Shown: positions 50,671 to 59,848 of the stretch, piece after piece
Position numbering within the stretch: position 1 is the first letter of the stretch
Layout: every line of letters starts with the position of its first letter
NCBI RefSeq assembly: GCF_003600155.1
Contig: NZ_QWLD01000056.1
Coordinates: 1-64,000 of the forward strand
Reading direction: 5' to 3'
DNA length: 64,000 nucleotides
Source of the DNA: Nesterenkonia muleiensis
GTDB lineage: Bacteria > Actinomycetota > Actinomycetes > Actinomycetales > Micrococcaceae
Translations under genes and position numbers: made by a program
The notes under the pieces: model-generated
Told to the model about the DNA's origin: nothing
Databases searched by the model: none
What the model saw: only the letters and a program-made list of their open reading frames with translations

Positions 50671-52134
50671 GTGGGCGCACGACGCGGACATCAGTATGTG
50701 CAGGGCCTCAATGACGGACGCGAAGTCTGGTACGGCGATGAGCGCATCAATATTGCTGATCACCCCCACTTTGCCGGATCGGTCCAGGGTATGGCGGACT
50801 ACTTCGACTATCAGTGGGAGCACTCCGAGGATTGTCTCTTCCCCAGCCCGAGCTCCGGCGACCCGATCAGCGTGTCCCATGTACGGCCCGGCTCAGCTGA
50901 GGACATCGAACTCCGTCACCGTGCCTTCGACCGGTTCGCCCGGTATTCCTGCGGCATGCTCGGACGCACCCCGGATTACGTCAATGTGGTACTGGCTGGA
51001 CATGTCTCCCGCACCGATCTGTGGGAGCAGGCCAGCAGTCCTGTCTTCTACGAGCGCATTTCGGGCTACCAGAAGTACGTGGCGGAGAACGACCTTGCGC
51101 TGACCCACACTATCGTTCACGCTACTATCGATAAGTCCATCGGTGAACTCGACGGCGCCAATGCCGACCTGACTCTACAGGTCACCGATCGTACCGAGGA
51201 GGGTCTGGTCGTTCGTGGCGCGAAGATGCTGGCCACCTTGGGCCCGATCGCCGATGAGATCTATGTTTATCCAGCAACCCCGATCAAACCTGGTTACGAG
51301 AAATACGCCATCTCCTTCGCGGTGCCGGTGAATACCCCCGGCGTCGTCGTTGTCTGCCGTGACCACTACGGGGTCGATCAGCCGGTAGTGGACCGCCCAT
51401 TCTCCTCCCGCTTCGACGAGCAGGACGGGGTGGTCATCTTCGACAATGTCACCGTCCCCTGGGACAGGGTGTTCATCGACGGTGAGTTGGATCTCTACAA
51501 CTCCGTCAACCAGGGCACCGCCACCGGTAACACGCAGCAGCAGACCGCCCTCCGCGCGGCGGTGAAGCTGGAGTTCGCCTACGACCTGCTCTCCGAGATG
51601 GCACGCATCACCGGGCAGGACACCCGCCCCGATGTGATCACACTGCTCGGCGAGGTGCACAGCTATCTGGTCATGACACGTTCAGTCATAGATCATGCTG
51701 AGCAGCGAGCCCACGACTGGGGCGGTGGGGCCTACTTCCTGCACGATGACATCGGCGTGCTGCGCACCATCATGCCCGAGTGGATGGTACGGGTGAACGA
51801 GATCATCAAGACCATCGGATCACACTATCTGCTGGCCACCCCTACTGCCGCTGCCTTTGATGACCCGCGGCTGGGGCCCCTGCTGGAGCGCTACCTGCCC
51901 GGAGCCCGAGAGGTCGACGCCCGGGAGCGCGCGATGTTGTTCCGCACCGCCTGGGACTTCGCCGGCAGCGCCCTCGGTTCGCGGATCGAACTCTATGAAC
52001 GATTCTACCTGGGCAGCATCGGCCGTGCCCGGATGTTGGAGCATGTCAAGGCCCAGCGCAACGGGGCCGGTGGAACCGTCAAGGAGTTCCTTCGCCAGTC
52101 CACCGTTCCGGTCGCCAGTCTGGTGGGCGACTGA
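50671..52134 (+). CDS. HpaB-type flavin-dependent phenol hydroxylase
   Basis: This encodes 487 aa of the 4-hydroxyphenylacetate 3-monooxygenase / chlorophenol monooxygenase oxygenase family, using FADH2 from a separate reductase to hydroxylate a phenol. MGARRGHQYVQGLNDGREVWYGDERI is the usual start; GRTPDYVNVVLAG, TDRTEEGLVVRGAKMLATLGPIADEIYV, DEQDGVVIFDNVTVPWDRVFIDG and LYERFYLGSIGRARML match the acyl-CoA-dehydrogenase-like fold. No flavin reductase gene is next to it. The GTG start has AGGAGATG upstream. It is the first gene of a four-gene transcript. Confidence 0.88.
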   Translation: MGARRGHQYVQGLNDGREVWYGDERINIADHPHFAGSVQGMADYFDYQWEHSEDCLFPSPSSGDPISVSHVRPGSAEDIELRHRAFDRFARYSCGMLGRTPDYVNVVLAGHVSRTDLWEQASSPVFYERISGYQKYVAENDLALTHTIVHATIDKSIGELDGANADLTLQVTDRTEEGLVVRGAKMLATLGPIADEIYVYPATPIKPGYEKYAISFAVPVNTPGVVVVCRDHYGVDQPVVDRPFSSRFDEQDGVVIFDNVTVPWDRVFIDGELDLYNSVNQGTATGNTQQQTALRAAVKLEFAYDLLSEMARITGQDTRPDVITLLGEVHSYLVMTRSVIDHAEQRAHDWGGGAYFLHDDIGVLRTIMPEWMVRVNEIIKTIGSHYLLATPTAAAFDDPRLGPLLERYLPGAREVDARERAMLFRTAWDFAGSALGSRIELYERFYLGSIGRARMLEHVKAQRNGAGGTVKEFLRQSTVPVASLVGD

Positions 52135-52161
52135 GACCAGAACGTGAACTCGGAGGACAAT

Positions 52162-53586
52162 GTGAACCAGCAGACTGAGAACGGGCGGGCAAACACACTC
52201 ACTGCGGTGGTGCTTGATCACCTTGAGCGGACAAACTTTGAGTCGCTTCCCGATGCTGCGGTCCAGCGCGCCAAGACTCGCCTGCTGGACGCGGTGGGCC
52301 TCATCTCCGCAGGAGCCCGGGCAACAGGCAGCCAGGAACTGCTCAGCCTGGTGCTCGGCTGGGGTGGGCGTCCTGAGGCCACCGCACTGACAACCAGAAC
52401 TCGAGTCCCGGCCGCGCAGGCGGCTCTGACCAACGCCGTGCTGATGCGCTCCTACGATTTCGAGCCCGTCGGAGCTGACCGTTCTGACGGGCACCAGATT
52501 CCGGCTCATATCACCGGCACTACGGCAGCAGTGGCGCTGGCAGTGGCAGAACGCGAATCCTCCACCGGGGCCCAGACGCTGCATGCGCTTATCTGTGCCG
52601 ACGACCTTGCCGCCCGCCTAGGGCACGCAGTGGGATTTGACGTCTATGGCGGAGGTGATAATACCGGCACCATCAATGTGGTCGGTGGCACCGTCGTCGC
52701 CGGGCTACTGATGGGGCTCAGGCGGGACCAATTCCGCCACGCCCTGGGCCTGGCCATCAACCAGACTGCCGGAACGATCCAGAACATCTTCGACAAGACC
52801 ACGGCGTTCAAGCTGCCGATCGGGCTTTCAGCGCGCAATGCCGTCTTCTCCGCCGAGCTGGCAGCTGCTGGATGGACCGGGCCCCTGGATCCGTTTGGGG
52901 CCCGATTCGGGTTTTTGAACCAGTGGAGCCGGGACCCCGATCCTGAGCGGATCACCGCAGGGCTCGGAGAGGAATACTTCGCCGACGCGGTCATCAAGCC
53001 CTGGCCCAGCTGCCGGGCCAGCCAGCCTTCTCTCGACGCCGCCGTCCAGCTGGTCCAGCAGCATCGTCTCAAGCCCGACGATATCGCCCGCGCTGTGGTG
53101 CATGTGCCGGAGCGCACCGCCGCTGGTTTCGTCGGTCAGCCCTTTCAGGTCGGCGAAGTGCCGGAGGTCTCTGCCGCATTCAGCATTGAGTTCGCTGTCG
53201 CCACCGCGCTGCAGCACGGTACGGTGCGCCTGGAGCACCTGACCGAGGAACATATGGTCGACCCGTGCTTCGCCGGAATGCTGGGCCGGGTCAGCATTGT
53301 GGGGGACCTCTCCCCGGATTCCGACCACAGCGCTGAGCTGGAGGTCCACCTGCACTCTGGAAGGAAGCTTCAGGTCGGGGTGTCCACGGCCCGCGGCGAC
53401 ATCAGCTTCGCCCCGCTGACCGCGCTGGAGGTCGAGCAGAAGTTTCGGCGCAGCATCGCCTGGGCCGCCGGTGCGGACCGGCAGCAGGAAGCTCAGAGCC
53501 TCCTGGAAACGCTTACTGATTTCGAGCAGCTCGAGGACATCACTGTCATCGGGAACGCGCTCGCCGATCTGCAGGCCGCCCGATGA
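52162..53586 (+). CDS. MmgE/PrpD family protein
   Basis: This encodes about 474 aa of the family that includes 2-methylcitrate dehydratase and cis-aconitate decarboxylase. RAKTRLLDAVGLISAGARA, VLMRSYDFEPVGADRSDGHQIPAHITGTTAAVALAVAE (helical core), KLPIGLSARNAVFSAELAAAGWTGPLDPFGARFGFL, and IKPWPSCRASQPSLDAAV are family blocks. The start at 52162 is preferred because GGAGG lies 5 nt upstream; 52144 is an alternative. In an aromatic cluster it may hydrate, dehydrate or decarboxylate a ring-opened acid; this is inference. Confidence 0.85.
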   Translation: MNQQTENGRANTLTAVVLDHLERTNFESLPDAAVQRAKTRLLDAVGLISAGARATGSQELLSLVLGWGGRPEATALTTRTRVPAAQAALTNAVLMRSYDFEPVGADRSDGHQIPAHITGTTAAVALAVAERESSTGAQTLHALICADDLAARLGHAVGFDVYGGGDNTGTINVVGGTVVAGLLMGLRRDQFRHALGLAINQTAGTIQNIFDKTTAFKLPIGLSARNAVFSAELAAAGWTGPLDPFGARFGFLNQWSRDPDPERITAGLGEEYFADAVIKPWPSCRASQPSLDAAVQLVQQHRLKPDDIARAVVHVPERTAAGFVGQPFQVGEVPEVSAAFSIEFAVATALQHGTVRLEHLTEEHMVDPCFAGMLGRVSIVGDLSPDSDHSAELEVHLHSGRKLQVGVSTARGDISFAPLTALEVEQKFRRSIAWAAGADRQQEAQSLLETLTDFEQLEDITVIGNALADLQAAR

Positions 53587-55214
53587 GCCCTGCGGCTGAA
53601 AGCACCCAGGTCGCCGTGGTCGGGGCCGGCCCCGTGGGCAAGACCATTGCGCTTCTGCTGGCAGCCTATGGGGTCAGCAGCCAGCTCATCGAACGCGGTG
53701 ACGGACTCAGCGATGAGCCCAAGGCGATCAGCGTTGATGATGAATCCCTGCGCATCTTCCAACAGGCTGGGGTGGTCAATGAGGTGCTGCGCATCATCGT
53801 CCCGGGAATGGGCACTCAATACTTCGATGCCGAAGGCGCTCCGCTGTTTCTGGCGGGCTCCCCACGCCCAGGGCGGTTCTGCTACCCCTTCAAAAACTCC
53901 TTCTCGCAGCCTGAGCTCGAAGCTGTCCTGCATCGTGCTGCTGCCGAACACCCTCTGATCAACTACTGGCTGCATACCGAGGTAACTGGCGTGACGCCGC
54001 ATGCCGAAGGGGCACTGTTGCAACTTGCTGCGACAGACGGCACCGGCACTCAGCAGACGATGGAAGTCCCCTGGGTCATCGGCTCCGACGGTGGCCGCTC
54101 CACCGTACGTGCCGCGGCAGGCATCGAGATGACTGGTCACAGTGAGGAGGACGCCTGGCTGGTCATCGACACCGTCGAAGACCCCCATCGCCAACGTTGG
54201 GGCCTGCACTGCGGCAGCCCAGAGCGTCCCCATGTGATCATCCCTGGCCGCGAGGGACGATGTCGCTACGAGTTCCCGGTCACTGCACAAGAGTGTGCTG
54301 TCGGCCAGACACCTAGTCTTTCGCTCATCGGTACCCTGCTGCGCCCTTACCGGAGGATCACAGCCGAACAGGTCGAACGCGCAGTCGTCTATCGGTTCCA
54401 TGCACTCAACGCTGTGCGCTACCGTACTGGCCGACTGCTGCTAGCAGGAGACGCTGCCCATATGATGCCGCCGTTCGCCGGCCAGGGGCTGAACTCAGGA
54501 ATGCGTGATGCTTTCAACCTCAGTTGGAAGTTGGCCTCTCACCTCGCCGGTCCCGCGAAAGAGGAGCTGTTGAACAGTTATGAGGCCGAACGTCAGCCCC
54601 AGGCTGGAGAGATGATCAGGTTCTCCCGGAGATTGGGGCGCGTGGTGATGACGCGTCATCGGCGTCTCGCCGAAGCCCGTGATCGGATCGTGCGAGACTA
54701 TCTTTCCGAACAGGACGGTCGTCTCCACCTGGAGACCATGGGGTTCCGGCCCTCCCTGACCCTGAGCGGCGGTGCGAGGATGAGCGGTCCTGAGCCGCTG
54801 GGCACAGCTGTTCAGCAGGCGCAGGTCTTTGACCTCGGCACAGGGGAAGTCGTTCTCAGCGATGAGGCCCTGGGCCCAGGATGGGCTGTGCTGGGGGTTA
54901 ACGTGGCAGCAGCCGACTGGGAAGCCGTTGGCGGAGTAGCCGATGCCACGGCAGCACGCCGTATCCATCTGGACACCGCAGGCTTCAGCCCGGAGCTCGG
55001 AGCCACAGACGCGGTGCTCGTAGACTTCGACGGCAGCGCCGCCCAACGTTTTCGCTCACTCTCGGGCAGGTTCGCCCTGATCCGTCCCGACCGCATCATC
55101 GCCGGTTTTTGGCATCCCGGAGACCACGGCCCGGTGCTCCAGGAGGTGCGCCAATGGCTGACGACCATTCCATCGGAAGGAAACCCTCATGACCGCGTCC
55201 ACCACACCCCCTGA
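53583..55214 (+). CDS. FAD-dependent aromatic hydroxylase (MhpA/TfdB-like)
   Basis: This encodes 543 aa, class A flavoprotein monooxygenase using NAD(P)H. Motifs: VAVVGAGPVGKTIALLLAAYG (FAD, GxGxxG near residue 12), VIGSDGGRSTVRAAAGI (DG), LLAGDAAHMMPPFAGQGLNSGMRDAFNLSWKLA (GD, about 288), and a thioredoxin-like C-terminal region. It should insert a hydroxyl on a phenolic ring. It starts inside the PrpD stop and overlaps the dioxygenase gene by 26 nt. Confidence 0.9.
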   Translation: MSPAAESTQVAVVGAGPVGKTIALLLAAYGVSSQLIERGDGLSDEPKAISVDDESLRIFQQAGVVNEVLRIIVPGMGTQYFDAEGAPLFLAGSPRPGRFCYPFKNSFSQPELEAVLHRAAAEHPLINYWLHTEVTGVTPHAEGALLQLAATDGTGTQQTMEVPWVIGSDGGRSTVRAAAGIEMTGHSEEDAWLVIDTVEDPHRQRWGLHCGSPERPHVIIPGREGRCRYEFPVTAQECAVGQTPSLSLIGTLLRPYRRITAEQVERAVVYRFHALNAVRYRTGRLLLAGDAAHMMPPFAGQGLNSGMRDAFNLSWKLASHLAGPAKEELLNSYEAERQPQAGEMIRFSRRLGRVVMTRHRRLAEARDRIVRDYLSEQDGRLHLETMGFRPSLTLSGGARMSGPEPLGTAVQQAQVFDLGTGEVVLSDEALGPGWAVLGVNVAAADWEAVGGVADATAARRIHLDTAGFSPELGATDAVLVDFDGSAAQRFRSLSGRFALIRPDRIIAGFWHPGDHGPVLQEVRQWLTTIPSEGNPHDRVHHTP

Positions 55215-56148
55215 CCAAGGGAGGGGCCCGGCGGCAGCACCGGATGCTCGGTCGGCTACCGATCCCTCAGTGCTGCGAGCCACAGCAGTCTCACACATCG
55301 GGTTCGGTGCAGCTGACCCCGATCACGCGGCCGCCTTCTACCAACGCGTTCTCGGCATGGTGATTCAGCAGAGGCACAGCGACGGCAGGCTGCGGCTTGG
55401 CTGGGGCGCCGGTCACCACGTCATTGAGGTGATCCCCGGCGTACCTGGGCTTCGCCACTACGGGTTCGAAGTCCGAGACCACGGCGGACTGGCGGCGGTG
55501 AAGAAACGTCTGCACACAGCTGGTGTGCAGTACCAGCCACTGGAGGCGGGAATGATCGACGCTCCCGCCGGCCCAGCCGAGGGGATCAAACTCCAGGACC
55601 CCGACGGCACCGAGCTCCATTTGCATTCGCCGGTGGTGCGCAGCGGGGAGAACAGTGCAGATACCGGACGCCGGCCCATCAAGTACCAGCACATTACCCT
55701 GTCGTCCGACGACGCACCCCGCCTGGTGCAGTTCTACCGGGACATTATCGGGTTCCGGTTGACCGATAAGCTCGCTGACGATTCCTTCTTCTGGCTCCGC
55801 AGCGATCGGGACCACCACAGCCTGGCCTGTGTGGAGTCCGGCCGCCCTGGCCAGATCGACCACTACTCCTACGATCTGGCCAGCTGGGAGGACTTCAAGT
55901 CGTGGTGCGATCGACTCACCGAGCTGGACATCGATGTCCAATGGGGCCCAGGGCGTCACGGGCCGGGGAACAACCTGTTTGTCTTTTTCGACGACCCGCT
56001 GGGAAACCATGTGGAGCTCTCTGCCGAGATGGAGAAGTTTCACGATGACCTGGCCCGCATCCACCACCGTGAGTGGACGCCCTCACCGAAGGCGGTCAAC
56101 CTCTGGGGAGGTCAGACGCCTGTCTGGCGCCGCGTAGGACCCAGCTGA
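55189..56148 (+). CDS. Two-domain VOC extradiol-type dioxygenase
   Basis: This encodes 319 aa, two vicinal-oxygen-chelate domains (about 33-150 and 163-285). The second holds a likely Fe2+ triad: His in KYQHITLSS, His in IDHYSYDL, Glu in GNHVELSAE, as in type I extradiol enzymes such as catechol 2,3-dioxygenases. The first domain (ATAVSHIGFGAADPDHAAAFYQRVLG) lacks a full triad, as usual. It would cleave the ring of the hydroxylated intermediate, but VOC assignment to a substrate is uncertain. The gene ends 8 nt from the convergent LysR gene. Confidence 0.83.
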   Translation: MTASTTPPDQGRGPAAAPDARSATDPSVLRATAVSHIGFGAADPDHAAAFYQRVLGMVIQQRHSDGRLRLGWGAGHHVIEVIPGVPGLRHYGFEVRDHGGLAAVKKRLHTAGVQYQPLEAGMIDAPAGPAEGIKLQDPDGTELHLHSPVVRSGENSADTGRRPIKYQHITLSSDDAPRLVQFYRDIIGFRLTDKLADDSFFWLRSDRDHHSLACVESGRPGQIDHYSYDLASWEDFKSWCDRLTELDIDVQWGPGRHGPGNNLFVFFDDPLGNHVELSAEMEKFHDDLARIHHREWTPSPKAVNLWGGQTPVWRRVGPS

Positions 56149-56155
56149 GAAGCCG

Positions 56156-57082
56156 TTAGCCGCCGTCGAGGTTTCGGAAGCTGTGCATGGCCACCTCCGT
56201 CCAGGCCCGGGAACGTGCGTTAGGACGGATCTGCCGCGACCATGCCAGAGCCACATACGGGTCGGACTCAGCGGTGATGTCCAATGGTTGGGATACCACG
56301 CCCAGGCCCGCGTAGGAGAGGTCCAGGCGGGGGCGCTGGAACAGCACTGAGAATCCCATTCCTGCGCCCACCAAGGACCTCACCGTGGCATAGCTGCGTG
56401 ATCGGTGGCGCACCTCCGGGGTGAGTCCTTGGTCGCGGAAGAGGTCCAGCACCCGGGTCGATATCGGCGGGGCGTTGAACAGGATCACCGGTTCCTCCGA
56501 CAGCTCGTCCAGGTGAACGTCCTGTCGGCCGGCGTATCGGTGGTCTTCAGCCAACAGCAGGTGCGGACGGACCTCAAGCAGCGAGACAGTGCGGACCTCC
56601 GGAGTCAGCCCGATGTCATAGAGGAAGGCAACATCGATGGTTCCCACCAGCAGCTGCTCCTGCAGGTCGTCGTGATAGCCCTCCACGAAGTTGACTTCGA
56701 CCTCTGGATACCGTTGTGCGAAAGCGCGCAGCATATGCGGGATCACCGCGGGGGCCAGGGGCATGTAGCAGCCTACTGTCAGCGGTCCACGCACACTGCT
56801 GCGGTCGCCAGCGAGATGGACGATCTCATCTGTCAGATCCAGGATCTGACGGGCCTGGACATAGGCCGCCTGGCCGGCTGAGGTCAGGGTCAGCCCATGG
56901 GCCTTGCGCTTGACGCACAGTTGAGTGCCGGTGAGCCGGTCCAGCTCTGCCAGGGACATCGAGATCGCCGAGGGCGCCATATGCAGCCGCCGGGCGGCTT
57001 CACTGATGGTGCCAGCCTCTGCGGCAGTCACGAAGTGCCAGAGCTGTCGCAGAGTAATGCTGGGATTGCCGCGGATATTCAT
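56156..57082 (-). CDS. LysR-family transcriptional regulator
   Basis: This encodes 308 aa with SITLRQLWHFVTAAEAGTISEAARRLHMAPSAISMSLAELDRLTGTQL as the helix-turn-helix and a standard effector domain (GPLTVGCYMPLAPAVIPHML). It is divergent from the VAO-type oxidase at 57220 and convergent with the hydroxylase operon, so it may sense an aromatic substrate or intermediate. Confidence 0.9.
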   Translation of the reverse strand: MNIRGNPSITLRQLWHFVTAAEAGTISEAARRLHMAPSAISMSLAELDRLTGTQLCVKRKAHGLTLTSAGQAAYVQARQILDLTDEIVHLAGDRSSVRGPLTVGCYMPLAPAVIPHMLRAFAQRYPEVEVNFVEGYHDDLQEQLLVGTIDVAFLYDIGLTPEVRTVSLLEVRPHLLLAEDHRYAGRQDVHLDELSEEPVILFNAPPISTRVLDLFRDQGLTPEVRHRSRSYATVRSLVGAGMGFSVLFQRPRLDLSYAGLGVVSQPLDITAESDPYVALAWSRQIRPNARSRAWTEVAMHSFRNLDGG

Positions 57083-57099
57083 ATCTCGCCCCTTACTTC

Positions 57100-57117
57100 A
57101 ATATTTCTGACGATATT
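57100..57117. promoter_or_regulatory. Candidate LysR binding site
   Basis: AATAT (57100-57104) and ATATT (57113-57117), 8 nt apart, sit 18 nt upstream of the LysR start in the divergent region facing the oxidase gene. This is the size and place of a LysR autoregulatory box. Confidence 0.4.
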
Positions 57118-57219
57118 ACCCAAATTTCGACGGTTTACGTGAGCTGTGTGACAGGTCACGATGGAGCAGGGGCGTCACGACACAGTGCCTCCCACGGACC
57201 TTGAGAGATCAGGAGAGAG

Positions 57220-58770
57220 ATGAGCGCTGGTACCCCCGACTTCCTCAGCCGAGCTGCGGAGATTCTCGGTCAGGAAAACGTCGTTGCGGCCGACTCCGCA
57301 CACGCCTACCGCGACCCCTACCCGTTGCATCCGGAAGCGGCGAGCTCAGCCGGTGTGCGGCCTGGCAGCGTTGAGGAGGTTCAGCAGATCGTGCGGCTGG
57401 CCAATGGGACCGCCACGTCGCTGTGGACGGTTTCGCGCGGCAAGAACCTCGGCTACGGCGGAGCGGCGCCCCGCACTGCCGATCAGGTGGTACTGGATCT
57501 CAGTCGGATGAACTCAATCCAGGAGGTTGACGGCGAGCTTGGCTACGCGGTCATCGAACCAGGGGTCACCTTTTTCGACCTTTTCGAGTGCATTCAGGAG
57601 AGACGGCTGTCCCTGTTCGTGTCGGTTCCAGCCCTTGGCTGGGGGTCAGTCCTGGGGAATGCGCTGGACCGCGGATACGGAATGTCCCCCTATGGTGATC
57701 ACGTGCAGCAGCTGTGCGGTCTCGAGGTGGTGTTGCCCAACGGAGAGCTGCTGCGCACCGGGATGTGGGCCATGGAGGATAGCCCACTCGGTCATGTGTT
57801 CAAAGGCGGTTTCGGTCCGAACATCGATCAGCTGTTCACCCAGTCCGGACTCGGTGTGGTGGTTCGCGCCGGGATCTGGCTGATGCCCTGGCCGGAGGCC
57901 TTCGCCTCCGGTGAGATCACGGTGGAGAACCAGGATGACCTGCCGCAGCTGATCGACAGCATCGCCGAGCTGCGCCGTCGTGAGGTATTCCAGAACAACT
58001 GCTTGGTGGGCAATGTGGTCCGTGCAGGGACTATGAACGGTCCACGCTCCCGCTGGTACACCGGAGAGGGTTCCATCCCTGACCATGTCGTCGAAGAGAT
58101 GCGTGAAGCCATGGGCATCGGGAACTGGAACGCCAGGTTCGCGCTCTACGGAGACCCTGGAATGATCAGGGAACGGATCCGGATCATTGAGGAGAGATTC
58201 AACAGATCTGGCTTCACAGTACGCGTGCGTCTCTACGAAGGGTCTGACGGCGGGCCGGTGACCTATGCCGATATTGACGAGAAAGACCAGACCACGATGG
58301 CCGGAGTGCCCTCGTTGAAGGCGCTGAGCACGGTCAGCTGGTACGCCGAGGACGGCGGCCACATCGATATTGCCCCGCTGATGCCGGCACGCGGGGAAGA
58401 AGTCTACGATTTCTACCAGGAGGTCAAGGATCTCTACGCCGAATACGGCTTTGATCTCTATATCGGCTACCACGTCTACGCGCGGCACCTGGTGCACGTG
58501 ACCATGATCTTCTTTGAGAACGGAAACCCTGAGCAGCTTGCCCGAGCGCGTGAGCTCTACGACAAGGTGCGGCAGGCCGCCCGTCGGCGAGGCTACTCCC
58601 CCTATCGGGGGCATATCAACAATATGGACGACATCGCCGCAGAGTTCTCCTTCAATGACCATGCGGTGCTGCGTTTCCAGGAGACCCTCAAGGACATCCT
58701 GGACCCCGCTGGGGTCATCAGCCCGGGCAAGCAGGGTGTGTGGCCGAAGCGACTGCGCACGAGCCGGTAG
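57220..58770 (+). CDS. VAO-family flavoprotein oxidase (vanillyl-alcohol / eugenol oxidase-like)
   Basis: This encodes 516 aa. The PCMH-type FAD domain shows YRDPYPLHPEAASSAGVRPGSVEEVQQIVRLAN, SRGKNLGYGGAAPR (pyrophosphate loop), YAVIEPGVTFFDLFE, GWGSVLGNALDRGYGMSPYGDH and LEVVLPNGELLRTGM. The cap domain follows, and DPAGVISPGKQGVW ends the protein. GGHIDIAP places a His (residue 381) where VAO and eugenol oxidase carry the covalently bound flavin, by recollection of that family. Such enzymes oxidise 4-alkylphenols, vanillyl alcohol or eugenol to quinone methides. GGAGAGAG precedes the ATG. Confidence 0.88.
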   Translation: MSAGTPDFLSRAAEILGQENVVAADSAHAYRDPYPLHPEAASSAGVRPGSVEEVQQIVRLANGTATSLWTVSRGKNLGYGGAAPRTADQVVLDLSRMNSIQEVDGELGYAVIEPGVTFFDLFECIQERRLSLFVSVPALGWGSVLGNALDRGYGMSPYGDHVQQLCGLEVVLPNGELLRTGMWAMEDSPLGHVFKGGFGPNIDQLFTQSGLGVVVRAGIWLMPWPEAFASGEITVENQDDLPQLIDSIAELRRREVFQNNCLVGNVVRAGTMNGPRSRWYTGEGSIPDHVVEEMREAMGIGNWNARFALYGDPGMIRERIRIIEERFNRSGFTVRVRLYEGSDGGPVTYADIDEKDQTTMAGVPSLKALSTVSWYAEDGGHIDIAPLMPARGEEVYDFYQEVKDLYAEYGFDLYIGYHVYARHLVHVTMIFFENGNPEQLARARELYDKVRQAARRRGYSPYRGHINNMDDIAAEFSFNDHAVLRFQETLKDILDPAGVISPGKQGVWPKRLRTSR

Positions 58771-58771
58771 A

Positions 58772-58787
58772 GCCCCGCTACCGGGGC
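58772..58787. terminator. Hairpin between convergent genes
   Basis: GCCCCG (58772-58777) and CGGGGC (58782-58787) with a 4-nt loop lie right after the oxidase stop and before the convergent binding-protein gene ends. This is a likely bidirectional terminator. Confidence 0.55.
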
Positions 58788-58817
58788 GCACCCGGACCTG
58801 CCCGGCACGCCCTCGGG

Positions 58818-59816
58818 TCACTGGGTCGTGGCTCTCTCCCAGACGATTTCGTCGGCAGTCTTGACATTCTGGGCATCCTCGACAATACCGAATTCGACCA
58901 GCGCGTCGGTCACCGACTGGGAGACCTCCAGGTCGATCGCAGTGTTGAACTCACCCTGCGGAGCTTCCGAGTTCGTCTGCGCCTCGCCGGTGACCTCTTC
59001 GCGGATGGCACTGACAGCCTCCGCATTGGACTCGTCCTCGTAGAACTCGATGGCCGAGTCCATGGCGTGTGTGAAGCGTTCGGCGATGTCGGCATTTTCT
59101 TGCAGCCAGGTCTCGGTGGCAGCCCATAGGGTGATAGGGAGGCCCGCCCGATATTCGCGAGTGGGATTGGCGATGACCTGGAAGTTCTCGTGCTCGGCGA
59201 CCTGACGGTAGAAGCTGTCCGAGGGGAACGCTGCATCGACCTGGCCGCTCTCCAGGGCCGCCTGCATGCTGGCGAAGGGAATCCGTACCGCCTCAAACTG
59301 ATCCTCGGAGAGCCCGGCGTCGCGGAAAGCCTGCATCGTCACCACGTGCGGACCGCCGCCGATGTCATTGAACGCGACGGTGCGTCCGGTGAGGTCCTCG
59401 ACGTCGGTGATGCCGCTGTCGGTACGCACCACTAGGCCGCTTGTGTCCACCGAGTTGCTGACCACACTGTTGCTGGCCACAGCAAGTGCCGGGATCTGTT
59501 CTGCGGTGGAGCTGACCAGAACGTCCCAGGAGGTGATGGTCAGGTCTGCCGAACCGCCCATGATCTGGGCAAGGTTGTCCTGTGGGGTCCCGCCGGCAGT
59601 GATGGTCACTTCGAGCCCCGCGTCGTCGAAGTAGCCGTGCTGCTCGGCGATGTAGAGCGGTTCATAGTTCACCGGTGCGTGAATGGCGGTCACTGAGTCC
59701 TTGTCACCGTGTAGCTCGTTGTCTGTTTGTTCAACCGGCGCGCCGTTTTGTGCGCAGGAGGTTAGCAGTGCTGCTGCGGCCGAGGATGCCGCAAGACTAA
59801 ATCCGAATCGTCTCAT
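58818..59816 (-). CDS. NMT1/SsuA-like ABC substrate-binding lipoprotein
   Basis: This encodes 332 aa: a signal peptide with lipobox LLTSC (Cys21), then a periplasmic-binding fold with YEPLYIAEQHGYFDDAGLEVTITAGGTPQDNLAQIMGGSADLTI, typical of NMT1/THI5 and SsuA/TauA-type proteins for aromatic, sulfonate or pyrimidine substrates. No permease or ATPase gene is in the window, so it is an orphan component. It lies 32 nt after the aldehyde dehydrogenase gene in the same transcript. Confidence 0.88.
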   Translation of the reverse strand: MRRFGFSLAASSAAAALLTSCAQNGAPVEQTDNELHGDKDSVTAIHAPVNYEPLYIAEQHGYFDDAGLEVTITAGGTPQDNLAQIMGGSADLTITSWDVLVSSTAEQIPALAVASNSVVSNSVDTSGLVVRTDSGITDVEDLTGRTVAFNDIGGGPHVVTMQAFRDAGLSEDQFEAVRIPFASMQAALESGQVDAAFPSDSFYRQVAEHENFQVIANPTREYRAGLPITLWAATETWLQENADIAERFTHAMDSAIEFYEDESNAEAVSAIREEVTGEAQTNSEAPQGEFNTAIDLEVSQSVTDALVEFGIVEDAQNVKTADEIVWERATTQ

Positions 59817-59848
59817 GGTGGGTGCTCCCTTACTCTCAGTGCATCGCC

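Noticed and set aside
57646-58821. 391-aa minus-strand open frame opposite the VAO-type oxidase
   Set aside because: Shadow of a recognisable flavoprotein gene; no conserved motifs in the antisense product.
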